From assembly GCA_964639935.1 (NCBI GenBank), contig CAZXGT010000028.1, positions 1 through 21,412 on the forward strand: a stretch of 21,412 nucleotides of DNA, in the 5' to 3' direction. The position numbers and the translations under genes were made by a program. The stretch comes from CALNYS01 sp964639935 (GTDB taxonomy: Bacteria > Planctomycetota > Phycisphaerae > Phycisphaerales > UBA1924). Positions 14,853-21,412 of the stretch are shown piece after piece. The notes beneath the pieces were generated by a model that saw nothing but the letters and a program-made list of their open reading frames with translations, had not been told where the DNA came from and made no database searches. The first letter of the stretch is position 1; each line of letters opens with the position of its first letter.

Positions 14853-16370
14853 GTGCCGAAATCCCTTCATCTGCCGGTTCTCAACGCCCGCGGCCCCGCC
14901 TCACCGCCTCCGGATCGCCCCGACGAGCCGAGAGAAAAATGCGCCGTCTTCGGCGTCTGGGGGGCGTCAGACGCCGTCCAGCTCGCCTACTACGGTCTCT
15001 ACGCCCAGCAGCACCGCGGGCAGGAATCCGCGGGAATCGCCGCGAGCGACGGACAAAGCATCCGCGGGCGCGCCGGCGCCGGGCTTGTCCCCGAGGTCTT
15101 CAACGCCCGCACGCTGCGCGAGCTGACCGAATCGACCGCCGGCCCCGAGGGCCGACCCCTCGGCGCGATCGGGCACACCCGCTACTCCACCTACGGCTCC
15201 AAGGAAACCAACTTCCAGCCGATCATCCAGCAGTACTCCGGCGGGCACGTCGCCGTCAGCCACAACGGGAACCTCGTCAACGCCGGCGTCATCCGCGAGC
15301 TCTACGAGCAGGCCGGCCACATCTTCCACACCACGAGCGATTCGGAGGTGATGCTCCACCTGCTCGCCTCGCCCGAGGCGCAGAAGACGAGCGACCCCCT
15401 CGCCGCCGCGCTCCGCCGGCTCGAGGGCGCCTTCTCCATCGCCATGCTCTTCCCCGACCGCATCGAGGCCGCCCGAGACCCCTGGGGATGGCGCCCGCTG
15501 TGCCTGGGCGAGACCGACGACGGCTTCCCCATCGTCGCCAGCGAAACGGTCGCGCTCGACGCCATCGGGGCCCGGCGCATCCGCTCCGTCGAGCCCGGCG
15601 AGATCCTCACGCTCTCGGACGCCGGGGTCTCCTCCCGCCGCTTCGCCGACCCCGCGCCCCGCCGGGCGCACTGCGTCTTCGAGCACGTCTACTTCGCCAA
15701 CCCCGCCAGCCGCGTCTTCGGGCAGACGGTCCAGATCGTCCGCGAACGCCTGGGCGAGAAGCTCGCCGGAGAGGCCCCGGTGGACGCCGACTGGGTCATG
15801 CCCATGCCCGACTCCGGCCGCAGCGCCGCCAACGGCTACGCCCGCGCCAGCGGCATCCCCTACCGCGAGGGCATCGTCCCCAACCGCTACGTCGGCCGAA
15901 CCTTCATCAAGCCCTCCCAGGAAGAACGACAGCGCGCCGTCTCCCTCAAGCTCTCGGTCGTCGACGAGATCGTCGACGGCAAAAAGCTCATCGTCGTCGA
16001 CGACTCCATCGTCCGCGGCACCACCACCCGGACCAAAATGACCCAGCTCTACAAGGCCGGCGCCAAGGAGGTCCACCTGCGGATCAGCTGCCCGCCGATC
16101 CGCCACCCCTGCTACTTCGGCGTCGACTTCGCCCGCCGCGAGGAGCTCATCGCCCACGAGCGCACGGTCGAGCAGATGCGCGACTTCCTCGGCGTCGACT
16201 CCCTCCACTTCCTCACCCTCGAAGGCCTCCTCGACGCCGCCCACAGCGAATCCGTCCCCCGCGAGCACTACTGCACCGCCTGCTACTCGGGCGACTATCG
16301 CATCGACATCGAGAACCCGACGGCCGAGGGCGTGCTCACCGACCGCCAGATGTCGATCTTCAGGAATTGA
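14853..16370 (+). CDS. purF: Amidophosphoribosyltransferase (glutamine PRPP amidotransferase)
   Basis: A 505-aa enzyme catalysing the first committed step of purine synthesis, PRPP plus glutamine to phosphoribosylamine. The N-terminal Ntn glutaminase domain begins at the nucleophile Cys30 (CAVFGVWG), so a 29-residue propeptide must be removed; the HRGQESAGI and GHTRYSTYG motifs follow. The C-terminal phosphoribosyltransferase domain has the PRPP loop KLIVVDDSIVRGTTT. Cysteines in HCVFEHVYF, RHPCYFGVDF and HYCTACYSGD correspond to the four [4Fe-4S] ligands of the Bacillus-type enzyme, so this is the iron-sulfur, propeptide-bearing class. No other pur gene is adjacent. The 3' end overlaps the convergent zinc-ribbon gene by 11 nt. 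Regulation by a riboswitch is not evident. Confidence 0.97.
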   Translation: MPKSLHLPVLNARGPASPPPDRPDEPREKCAVFGVWGASDAVQLAYYGLYAQQHRGQESAGIAASDGQSIRGRAGAGLVPEVFNARTLRELTESTAGPEGRPLGAIGHTRYSTYGSKETNFQPIIQQYSGGHVAVSHNGNLVNAGVIRELYEQAGHIFHTTSDSEVMLHLLASPEAQKTSDPLAAALRRLEGAFSIAMLFPDRIEAARDPWGWRPLCLGETDDGFPIVASETVALDAIGARRIRSVEPGEILTLSDAGVSSRRFADPAPRRAHCVFEHVYFANPASRVFGQTVQIVRERLGEKLAGEAPVDADWVMPMPDSGRSAANGYARASGIPYREGIVPNRYVGRTFIKPSQEERQRAVSLKLSVVDEIVDGKKLIVVDDSIVRGTTTRTKMTQLYKAGAKEVHLRISCPPIRHPCYFGVDFARREELIAHERTVEQMRDFLGVDSLHFLTLEGLLDAAHSESVPREHYCTACYSGDYRIDIENPTAEGVLTDRQMSIFRN

Positions 16371-16809
16371 TCGCGACGAGTATCAGAAAGACATTGACAA
16401 CGATCGAGACAGGAGCTGCCAGAGTCGCTGCGATGACCCATGCGAATCGCTGGCCGACTGAATACTCGCGGCAGAGTTCATTGGCTCTCCATCGTCCGCA
16501 TTCATACGCGATAGAAAGCATTGCAACGAAACCGGCGACGAAGACCAACAAGGCGGCACCGGACCCGTACGAGGCATCACTCATCAGCAACGTTGCAATG
16601 ATGATTCCGCCCATGAACGGGATACCAAGCTCTGCGATCAAGAGCCAGGTCACCGCTTGCACTGTAATGTCCTTCGGCGTTCGACGGGGTACCGTACTAC
16701 ACAAGCCCTTTAGGTCGTATCCGCATTCGGGACACGCCATGGCTTCCGCGCCGCGCAGGTCATACCCACACGAAGGGCAAGGCCGTGCATCAGTACGCCC
16801 GTCTAGCAT
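16360..16809 (-). CDS. Zinc-ribbon membrane protein, 149 aa
   Basis: A double CPxCGYDLxG zinc-ribbon knuckle (CPSCGYDLRG, then CPECGYDLKG) lies within the first 40 residues, followed by four hydrophobic segments. The arrangement is very common in Phycisphaerae membrane proteins of unknown function. The ATG at 16809 overlaps the reconstructed ogt stop in the string ATGCTAG, which points to coupled translation. An ATG four codons upstream (16821) is also in frame. Base composition is visibly lower in GC than either neighbour, with more AT-ending codons, which suggests later acquisition or relaxed selection. No enzyme motif is seen. The gene is the last of the flavin reductase-ogt unit and overlaps purF by 11 nt at its 3' end. 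Confidence 0.8.
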   Translation of the reverse strand: MLDGRTDARPCPSCGYDLRGAEAMACPECGYDLKGLCSTVPRRTPKDITVQAVTWLLIAELGIPFMGGIIIATLLMSDASYGSGAALLVFVAGFVAMLSIAYECGRWRANELCREYSVGQRFAWVIAATLAAPVSIVVNVFLILVAINS

Positions 16810-17434
16810 AACCGGCCACAATCGGCCGCCTGTGGCGCCCCCTCATGCTCCAGCAGCCGCCGCTTGGTCTCCACGCCGCCGCCGAAGCCGGTGANNNNNN
16901 NNNNNNNNNNNNNNNNNNNNNNNNNNNNNNNNNNNNNNNNNNNNNNNNNNNNNNNNNNNNNNNNNNNNNNNNNNNNNNNNNNNNNNNNNNNNNNCCCTCA
17001 TGCTCCAGCAGCCGCCGCTTGGTCTCCACGCCGCCGCCGAAGCCGGTGAGCTTGCCGCTCGAGCCCATCACCCGATGGCACGGGGTGATGATCGGGAGCG
17101 GGTTCGCCCCGCACGCCGCGCCGATCGCCCGCCCGTACGTGCTTCTGTCGCACCCCATCCGCTCCGCCAGCTCGCCGTAGGTGAGCGTCTCGCCGAAGGG
17201 GATCGCCCGCATCGCCGCCCACGCCCTGCGCTGGAACTCGGTGCCGCCCTCGTCAATCGGCAGATCGTCGAACGCCGAACCGTCGCCCGCGAAGTAGCGG
17301 CCAAAGCGCTCCCGCAGGTTGTGCGGGTCATCCCCCTCGCCGCCCGTCGCGTGAAACGCGATGCGGTTCACACGGACCTCGTCGAACTCCGCCCGCAGCG
17401 GGCCGATGGGCGTCTCGATCGTCAGCGCGTTCAT
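16803..17434 (-). CDS. ogt: Methylated-DNA--protein-cysteine S-methyltransferase (interrupted by an assembly gap)
   Basis: A DNA repair protein that transfers the methyl group from O6-methylguanine to its own cysteine. The intact part (17434 to 16995) starts MNALTIETPIGPL and includes FQRRAWAAMRAIPFGETLTY, the DNA-binding AERMGCDRSTYGRAIGAACG, the active site PCHRVMGSSGKLTGFGGG (Cys119) and ETKRRLLEHE. The frame then meets 100 N, followed by a second copy of the preceding 55 nt. If the gap and one copy are removed, the frame continues as GAPQAADCGRLC and stops at 16803-16805, giving 158 aa, a normal length. The ATG overlaps the stop of the flavin reductase gene (ATGA), so the two are coupled. 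As given, the frame is broken only by the gap. Confidence 0.92.
16840..16894. repeat. 55-nt exact duplication, left copy, beside the assembly gap
   Basis: Identical base for base to 16995-17049 and in the same orientation. Both encode the same piece of ogt (SGKLTG-adjacent residues to LLEHE) in the minus direction. It is best read as the same chromosomal sequence present at the ends of two contigs. Confidence 0.9.
16895..16994. other. Scaffold gap of exactly 100 N, probably of zero true length
   Basis: The conventional 100-N filler joins two contigs that share a 55-nt end sequence. Removing the gap and one copy restores ogt in frame. Confidence 0.92.
16995..17049. repeat. 55-nt exact duplication, right copy, beside the assembly gap
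   Basis: Second copy of 16840-16894. It is continuous with the intact upstream part of ogt. Confidence 0.9.
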
Positions 17435-18096
17435 GCCTTCTCCTTCGCGGGAATCGGATCGGGCGCCCCGATCGCGTCGGTCCCCCAGGGGATGTCGAAC
17501 CGCTCGCGCGTCGTGCAGTAGCCGAGCCCCGCCATGCGCCCCACCGCCGCGAGCTTCTCGGGATCGATGCGCTTGCGGGCGTCGATCAGATCCTCGTGCG
17601 CATAGACGCTCACAACCCGCCCGATCACCACGTTCCCGCCGGCCGCAGCGCCGGGATTGAGCCGCACGATCCGGTCCGTCCGGCACTCGAACGCCACCGG
17701 CGCGCCCCTCACGCGCGGCGGCCCGACCACCGCGCTCGCCTCGGGCTCGAGCCCCGCCAGCTCCCACTCGCTCTCGCCCGCCGGGAGCCCCTCGGCCGTG
17801 ATCGCCATCTGCCGCGCCTGCCCTTCGGTCACGACGCTCACCGTGAACTCGCCCGTGCCCGTCCCGGGGTCGACGTTCCGCAGCGTGTCCTTCTCGCTCC
17901 CGTCCGCGTTGTTCGCCGGGCAAAAGAGCAGCGTCATCGGATCGCTCCCGACGCCGTTGAAGAAGGAGAAGGGCGCCAGGTTCGGCTCGCCCGCCCTTGA
18001 GAGCGAGGACACCCAGGCGATCGGCCTCGGCACAATCGCGCCGATGAGCAGCTTGTAGCGTTCGACAACGTCCAGCGCTTCGGGGTCGAGGAGCAT
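17431..18096 (-). CDS. Flavin reductase-like (DIM6/NTAB family) FMN-binding protein
   Basis: A 221-aa split-barrel flavoprotein of the flavin reductase/HpaC-like family, which binds FMN and often reduces it with NAD(P)H for a partner oxygenase. Typical stretches are LIGAIVPRPIAWVSSLSRAGEPNLAPFSFFNGVGSDPM (about residues 17-54), KDTLRNV and GEFTVSVVTEGQARQMAITAEGLP. The second half (VAFECRTDRIV, GNVVIGRVVSVYAHEDLID) also matches the family. No oxygenase is adjacent, so the physiological role is open. The start at 18096 has TAGACT 6 nt before it and no Shine-Dalgarno site. Its stop overlaps the ogt ATG (ATGA), making it the first gene of a three-gene unit with ogt and the zinc-ribbon protein. 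Confidence 0.88.
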   Translation of the reverse strand: MLLDPEALDVVERYKLLIGAIVPRPIAWVSSLSRAGEPNLAPFSFFNGVGSDPMTLLFCPANNADGSEKDTLRNVDPGTGTGEFTVSVVTEGQARQMAITAEGLPAGESEWELAGLEPEASAVVGPPRVRGAPVAFECRTDRIVRLNPGAAAGGNVVIGRVVSVYAHEDLIDARKRIDPEKLAAVGRMAGLGYCTTRERFDIPWGTDAIGAPDPIPAKEKA

Positions 18097-18102
18097 GCCG
18101 AG

Positions 18103-18108
18103 AGTCTA
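18103..18108 (-). promoter_or_regulatory. Candidate -10 element (TAGACT) for leaderless flavin reductase mRNA
   Basis: Minus-strand TAGACT ends 6 nt before the start codon. The context GTAGACTC also occurs upstream of the EIIA gene. No Shine-Dalgarno site lies between hexamer and ATG. Confidence 0.5.
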
Positions 18109-18129
18109 CCGGCGTCGCCGCGCGGCACC

Positions 18130-18135
18130 TACCAT
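18130..18135 (+). promoter_or_regulatory. Candidate -10 element (TACCAT) for leaderless threonine dehydratase-family mRNA
   Basis: TACCAT ends 6 nt before the ATG at 18142, with CTCACC between, which cannot pair with the anti-Shine-Dalgarno sequence. It lies 21 nt from the divergent TAGACT of the flavin reductase gene. Confidence 0.5.
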
Positions 18136-18141
18136 CTCACC

Positions 18142-19128
18142 ATGCCCGCCGCCTCCGCCCTGCCCGTGAGCTTCGCCGACGTCAGCGCCGCCGCCGAACG
18201 CCTCGCCGGCGTCGCCCACCGCACGCCGATCATGACGAGCCGCACGCTCGACGAGCGCGCCGGATGCCGCGTCCTCCTCAAGTGCGAGAACTTCCAGCGC
18301 GTCGGCGCCTTCAAGTTTCGCGGGGGCTACAGCGCCGTCTCCGCGCTGAGCGACGCCGAGAAGGCCGCCGGCGTCGTCACCTTCTCCTCCGGCAATCACG
18401 CCCAGGCCATCGCGCTCGCGTCCCGGCTTTGCGGCGTCCGCGCGACCATCGTCATGCCCCACGACGCCCCGCGCGTGAAGATGGACGCCGTCCGCGGCTA
18501 CGGCGCCGAGATCGTCGAGTACCACCGCTCCGAAGAAGACCGCGAGGTCCTCGCCCGCCAGATCGCCGATGAGCGCGGCGCCACGATCATCCCGCCCTTC
18601 GACCACGAGATGGTCATCGCCGGCCAGGGCACGTGCGGGCTCGAGCTCTTCGAGGACGCCGGCGAGCTCGACTGGCTCTTCGTCTGCGTCGGGGGCGGCG
18701 GGCTCATCAGCGGGTGCGCGCTCGCCGCATCAGAACTCTCCCCGGACTGCAGGGTCGTCGGCGTCGAGCCGGCCGCGGGCGACGACGCCTGCCGGGGCTT
18801 TCGCACCGGCGAGCTGACGCGCATCGACACGCCCGAGACGATCTGCGACGGCGCCGCGACCAACTCCGTCGGCGAGCGCAACTTCGCGATCATCCGCGCC
18901 CTCGCGCACGACATGACGAGCGTGCCCGACGACGCGGTGCTCCGCGCAATGAGGCTCGTGTGGGAACGAACGAAGCTTGTCGTCGAGCCCACCGGAGCGC
19001 TCGCGCTCGCCGGCCTGCTCGAGGGCAACGTCCCCGGCGTCAAACCGACCGATCGCGTCGGCGTCACGATCTCTGGCGGCAACGTCGACGTCGCCCGCGC
19101 CGCGACGCTGCTGGAAACGGTCAGCTAG
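18142..19128 (+). CDS. Threonine/serine dehydratase or serine racemase family PLP enzyme
   Basis: A 328-aa fold-type II PLP enzyme. The Schiff-base lysine is Lys58 in NFQRVGAFKFRGG, the substrate-binding loop is SSGNHAQ (82-88), and the phosphate-binding glycine loop is GGGGL (184-188); SGGNVD near the C-terminus is also typical. There is no C-terminal ACT-like regulatory domain, so it is not the long biosynthetic IlvA. It matches the short group that includes catabolic threonine dehydratase, serine racemase and threo-3-hydroxyaspartate ammonia-lyase. Motifs do not separate these activities. It is transcribed alone, divergent from the flavin reductase gene and convergent with the membrane protein gene. 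Confidence 0.9.
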   Translation: MPAASALPVSFADVSAAAERLAGVAHRTPIMTSRTLDERAGCRVLLKCENFQRVGAFKFRGGYSAVSALSDAEKAAGVVTFSSGNHAQAIALASRLCGVRATIVMPHDAPRVKMDAVRGYGAEIVEYHRSEEDREVLARQIADERGATIIPPFDHEMVIAGQGTCGLELFEDAGELDWLFVCVGGGGLISGCALAASELSPDCRVVGVEPAAGDDACRGFRTGELTRIDTPETICDGAATNSVGERNFAIIRALAHDMTSVPDDAVLRAMRLVWERTKLVVEPTGALALAGLLEGNVPGVKPTDRVGVTISGGNVDVARAATLLETVS

Positions 19129-19171
19129 ACGCCCCGCCACGGGCCCGACAGTCGCGAAGACTCCCCCACCT

Positions 19172-19211
19172 CCCTCTCACCATTCAGGGGGAGAGGGCCG
19201 GGGTGAGGGGG
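19172..19211 (-). repeat. GC-rich palindromic intergenic repeat, copy 1
   Basis: CCCTCTC pairs with GAGAGGG across a 12-nt loop and is followed by the tail CCGGGGTGAGGGGG. Read on the minus strand this is the same unit as copy 2 (CCCCTCACCCC, two bases, CCCTCTCCCC), placed head to head. The unit resembles the REP-like sequence scattered between genes in many high-GC bacteria. Confidence 0.65.
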
Positions 19212-19308
19212 CTTCCCGTCTTCCACCCCTCTTCCCGCCTCATCTCCGCGGCCACACTCATAGAAGCGGGCTCGGCCGCTTGAGCAAAGGCCAACGCTCC
19301 GAACGCAT

Positions 19309-19348
19309 CCCCTCACCCCAACCCTCTCCCCTTGCGAAGGGGAGAGGG
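19309..19348 (+). repeat. GC-rich palindromic intergenic repeat, copy 2
   Basis: CCCCTCACCCC-AA followed by a perfect 12-bp stem (19322-19333 with 19337-19348) and a GCG loop. It sits 20 nt before the stop codon of the convergent membrane protein gene. The 19212-19308 stretch between the two copies holds only a small hairpin (AAGCGG/CCGCTT). There is no T run, but either palindrome could serve as a convergent terminator. Confidence 0.7.
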
Positions 19349-19368
19349 AGCCGGAGCAGCGCCGACGC

Positions 19369-20073
19369 CTACCGGTAGATCAGCCACGCGGCAACGGCGA
19401 GCGGGCTGCACGCGAGCGACGCGACCATCCACTCGAGGCGCTTGCGCCACCCGAAGCGCGCCCGCGTGATCCGGCACGTCCGCCACCCCACGACCAGACC
19501 GCTCGCCGCCGCAAAGACCGCGAAGCTGCCGAGCCAGAGCTCGGGCCGCATCGGCTGGCGGCTCTGCGCGACCATCCACGCGACGAGCGCCCACGCGATC
19601 CCCGCGATGGTGTTCACCGCGAGCAGGCTCACCGTGTTGAGCACGAGCCCGAAGAAGCGGTTCTCGAGGAAGATGTCCTGCGAGATCATCGCGGGCCAGT
19701 GGTCCGCCCACCCGGCGAGATCNNNNNNNNNNNNNNNNNNNNNNNNNNNNNNNNNNNNNNNNNNNNNNNNNNNNNNNNNNNNNNNNNNNNNNNNNNNNNN
19801 NNNNNNNNNNNNNNNNNNNNNNTCCGCGACGACCGCCGCGACGCTCCAGATCAGCATCGAGGCGGTGCGGTTGCGCGCGGTCGTTCGCGCGCGGGTGAAC
19901 TGGGCCGTCACGATCCAGTGCACGAGCGCGAGCGCCGCGATCGGCCCCCACATCGGGACGTTCTCGACCGACCGCGCGATCGCCACCGCCGCGCCGCCCA
20001 CGAACGGCCCTAAAAAGATCGCGACGAAGACGATCCCGCCGCCCTTTTTTTCGTCTCTCGCCGTCTCGTTCAC
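19369..20073 (-). CDS. Multi-spanning membrane protein, interrupted by a sequence gap
   Basis: I do not recognise the family. It starts at a GTG that overlaps the rlmN stop (GTGA), so translation is coupled to rlmN. Residues 1-83 hold hydrophobic segments at about 13-34 and 41-58 and the start of a third. The region after the gap (118 codons) has three more: near NRFFGLVLNTVSLLAVNTIAGIAWALVAWMV (two passes or one long), LWLGSFAVFAAASGLVVGW and LEWMVASLACSPLAVAAWLIY. Both halves are in the same frame with 100 N between them, but the true gap length is unknown, so the total length is uncertain. Amphipathic, Arg-rich loops between helices suggest an inner-membrane protein. No catalytic motif is visible. 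Confidence 0.72.
   Translation of the reverse strand: MNETARDEKKGGGIVFVAIFLGPFVGGAAVAIARSVENVPMWGPIAALALVHWIVTAQFTRARTTARNRTASMLIWSVAAVVAXXXXXXXXXXXXXXXXXXXXXXXXXXXXXXXXXXDLAGWADHWPAMISQDIFLENRFFGLVLNTVSLLAVNTIAGIAWALVAWMVAQSRQPMRPELWLGSFAVFAAASGLVVGWRTCRITRARFGWRKRLEWMVASLACSPLAVAAWLIYR
19723..19822. other. Scaffold gap of exactly 100 N inside the membrane protein gene
   Basis: Unlike the first gap, the flanks share no duplicated sequence, so real bases are probably missing here and 100 is a nominal length. Confidence 0.95.
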
Positions 20074-21209
20074 ACCGCACCCGCCTTCTCGTGCCCCGCT
20101 TTTTCATGTCTCAGCTGGCCGCAGGCGGCGCTGATGTCTCGCCCCCGGCTCGCCCGGATGTGCACGTTCACGCCGCTCTCGCGCAGGACCTCCTGGAAGC
20201 GCCGCACGCCCGCGCCCTCGGGGCGCCTGAAGGGCAGCCCCTCCACCTCGTTGTAGCGCAGCAGGTTGACGTTGGCGCGCAGACGCTTCGTGATCGTCGC
20301 GAGCTGCCTCGCCTGCTCGGGCGAATCGTTGACCCCGCCCATCAGCGTGTACTCGAGGGTGATCTCGCGGCCGGTCTTGCGGAACCACACGTCGCACGCG
20401 GCGGTCAGCTCGGCGATCGTCGTGTAGTGGCTCCACGGGATCAGCTCGCGGCGCAGCTCGTCGGTCGGCGCGTGCAGCGAGAGCGCGAGCGTCACCGGCG
20501 TGTCGATCTCCCGCGCGAGCTTCTCGATCGCCTTCGGCAGGCCGACCGTGCTCACCGTGATCTTCCGCCCAGAAACGCCCAGACCCCACGGGGCGCTGAT
20601 CGCCCGGATCGCGTGCTTGACCGCGGCGAAGTTCGCCAGCGGCTCGCCCATCCCCATGAAGACGATGTTGGTGACGCGCCCGGCCCCCGGCATGCGCCCC
20701 AGACGCCAGACCTGCTCGACGATGCGCCCGCCCGAGAGGTTCCCGTCGAGACCGCCCAGGCCCGATGCGCAGAACCGGCACCCCACCGGGCACCCCACCT
20801 GCGAGCTGATGCACGCGGTGCGCCGCTCGCGTCCGGCCTCGCTCGTCGCGGGGATCATCACGCACTCGGTCTGCCGCGACGCGTCGCCCGCCTGCCCGAG
20901 AATCGGAAGGGCGGGACGCTCCCGCGCCCCGTCGGCGCCGTACTCGTTCCACTCGATGAGCAGCTTGCGCACCCCGTCGCTGGCCCGCTGCTGCGCGATC
21001 GTCTCCCCCGACTCGAACACCATCTCCCGCGCGAGCGCCCGCCGGTCGCCCGCCGAGAGATTGGTCATCGCCTCCGGATCCGCGACGCCCTTGTCGTAGA
21101 CCCACTCGAGAATCTGCTTCGCCCGGAACGTCGGCATGCCGCGCTCGGCGCACCACTCAGAGAGCGTCTCGGGCGTGAACTGGAAGATGTGGTGCGCCGG
21201 CGGCTTCAT
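20070..21209 (-). CDS. rlmN: 23S rRNA (adenine-C2)/tRNA (adenine-C2) methyltransferase, radical SAM
   Basis: A 379-aa dual-specificity radical SAM enzyme that methylates C2 of A2503 in 23S rRNA and A37 in some tRNAs, tuning the peptide exit tunnel and decoding. The [4Fe-4S] motif is CPVGCRFC (Cys140, Cys144, Cys147), followed by GMGEPLANF, SLHAPTDELRRELIP, GVNDSPEQA and the C-terminal catalytic cysteine in SAACGQL (Cys363). The N-terminal accessory domain has the usual FRAKQILEWVYDKG. A Gly/Arg/Pro-rich insert (about 91-113) lies between strands of the domain before the radical SAM core. The last 12 residues contain a tandem HEKAG repeat. Its ATG overlaps the stop of the upstream gene (TGATG) and its stop overlaps the start of the membrane protein gene, so three genes are translationally linked. 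Confidence 0.96.
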   Translation of the reverse strand: MKPPAHHIFQFTPETLSEWCAERGMPTFRAKQILEWVYDKGVADPEAMTNLSAGDRRALAREMVFESGETIAQQRASDGVRKLLIEWNEYGADGARERPALPILGQAGDASRQTECVMIPATSEAGRERRTACISSQVGCPVGCRFCASGLGGLDGNLSGGRIVEQVWRLGRMPGAGRVTNIVFMGMGEPLANFAAVKHAIRAISAPWGLGVSGRKITVSTVGLPKAIEKLAREIDTPVTLALSLHAPTDELRRELIPWSHYTTIAELTAACDVWFRKTGREITLEYTLMGGVNDSPEQARQLATITKRLRANVNLLRYNEVEGLPFRRPEGAGVRRFQEVLRESGVNVHIRASRGRDISAACGQLRHEKAGHEKAGAV

Positions 21210-21412
21210 CAGGTCTGGCCGATCGTGAGCGGCGTCGCGCCGTAGCGCTCGGCGGTGATCTCGGGCGGCTCGACGCGCAGGCGGCGCTCAGCGGGGTCGA
21301 TCCCCTGGTCGCGCATCATCGTCTTGAGCGTTCGCGGGATGTCGAACTCCACGCGCTCCTCGGTGATATTGCGCAGCTCGATCCGCGCCCCGTAGCGCTC
21401 GACCACCCACCG
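21209..21412 (-). CDS. Unknown protein, C-terminal fragment (truncated by the window edge)
   Basis: The frame is open to the right edge and ends in a TGA that overlaps the rlmN ATG. The visible 67 residues begin RWVVERYGARIELRN and continue with a charged, probably soluble, sequence including FDIPRTLKTMMRDQGIDPAERR. I do not recognise a family. Amino-acid composition is balanced, and the stop/start overlap with rlmN supports a real gene that is cotranscribed with it. Confidence 0.65.
   Translation of the reverse strand, partial: RWVVERYGARIELRNITEERVEFDIPRTLKTMMRDQGIDPAERRLRVEPPEITAERYGATPLTIGQT

Noticed and set aside
14967..16268. 433-codon minus-strand open frame opposite purF
   Set aside because: Val/Gly/Asp/Ala-rich mirror of purF, whose motifs are complete on the plus strand.
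16840..17049. 55-nt direct repeat as an attachment site or target-site duplication
   Set aside because: It lies inside ogt coding sequence, is exact over precisely 55 nt, and flanks a nominal 100-N filler. A contig overlap explains all of this.
16790..17923. Single 377-codon minus-strand frame across the N gap, as a fusion protein
   Set aside because: Parts on either side of the ogt start are different frames joined only by reading through the upstream flavin reductase in a shadow frame and through N bases.
1..21412. CRISPR arrays, tRNA genes, rRNA genes, integrases, restriction or toxin-antitoxin genes
   Set aside because: Nothing with the needed repeats, folds or motifs was seen on either strand.

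Overview
The window is about 70% GC by eye and looks like a chromosomal segment of a planctomycete, probably class Phycisphaerae. The signs are a secreted protein with a DEC-type calcium motif at its truncated N-terminus and a C-terminal dockerin-like repeat pair, a small membrane protein opening with a CPxCGYDLRG zinc ribbon, and a dense set of housekeeping genes of the kind found in that class. The taxon is inferred from these motifs; there is no rRNA in the window.

Layout. 1-1715 (+) is the 3' part of a secreted trypsin-like protease with a terminator behind it. 1800-7526 (-) holds ispA, dxs, nadK, a gene-free stretch with a probable structured RNA ending in its own terminator, then serS. 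ispA and dxs supply isoprenoid precursors and nadK supplies NADP. 7577-8227 (+) is an ExbB/MotA-like channel subunit, overlapping convergently with a PTS EIIA-like gene (-). 8832-11700 (-) is a MacB-type permease overlapping rsmB. 11760-12059 (+) is a small unknown gene. 12061-14583 (-) is rpsD followed by a PpiD-like membrane chaperone. 14853-16370 (+) is purF. 16360-18096 (-) is a coupled trio: flavin reductase, ogt and a zinc-ribbon membrane protein. 18142-19128 (+) is a threonine dehydratase/serine racemase-family enzyme. After an intergenic region with two inverted GC-rich palindromes come a membrane protein, rlmN and the end of an unknown gene (all -).

Two 100-N gaps interrupt the sequence. 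The first (16895-16994) is flanked by an exact 55-nt duplication. Collapsing it restores ogt in frame, so it is almost certainly an assembly artefact. The second (19723-19822) has no such duplication and interrupts the membrane protein gene.

No obvious defence system, prophage, CRISPR array or transposon is visible. Two observations stand out. First, seven of about ten transcription-unit heads carry a TANNNT hexamer 6-9 nt before the start codon and no good Shine-Dalgarno site, which suggests leaderless transcripts as a default. Second, about 290 nt upstream of serS can fold into several helices on the minus strand and end at a strong intrinsic terminator, but match no RNA class I can recognise.
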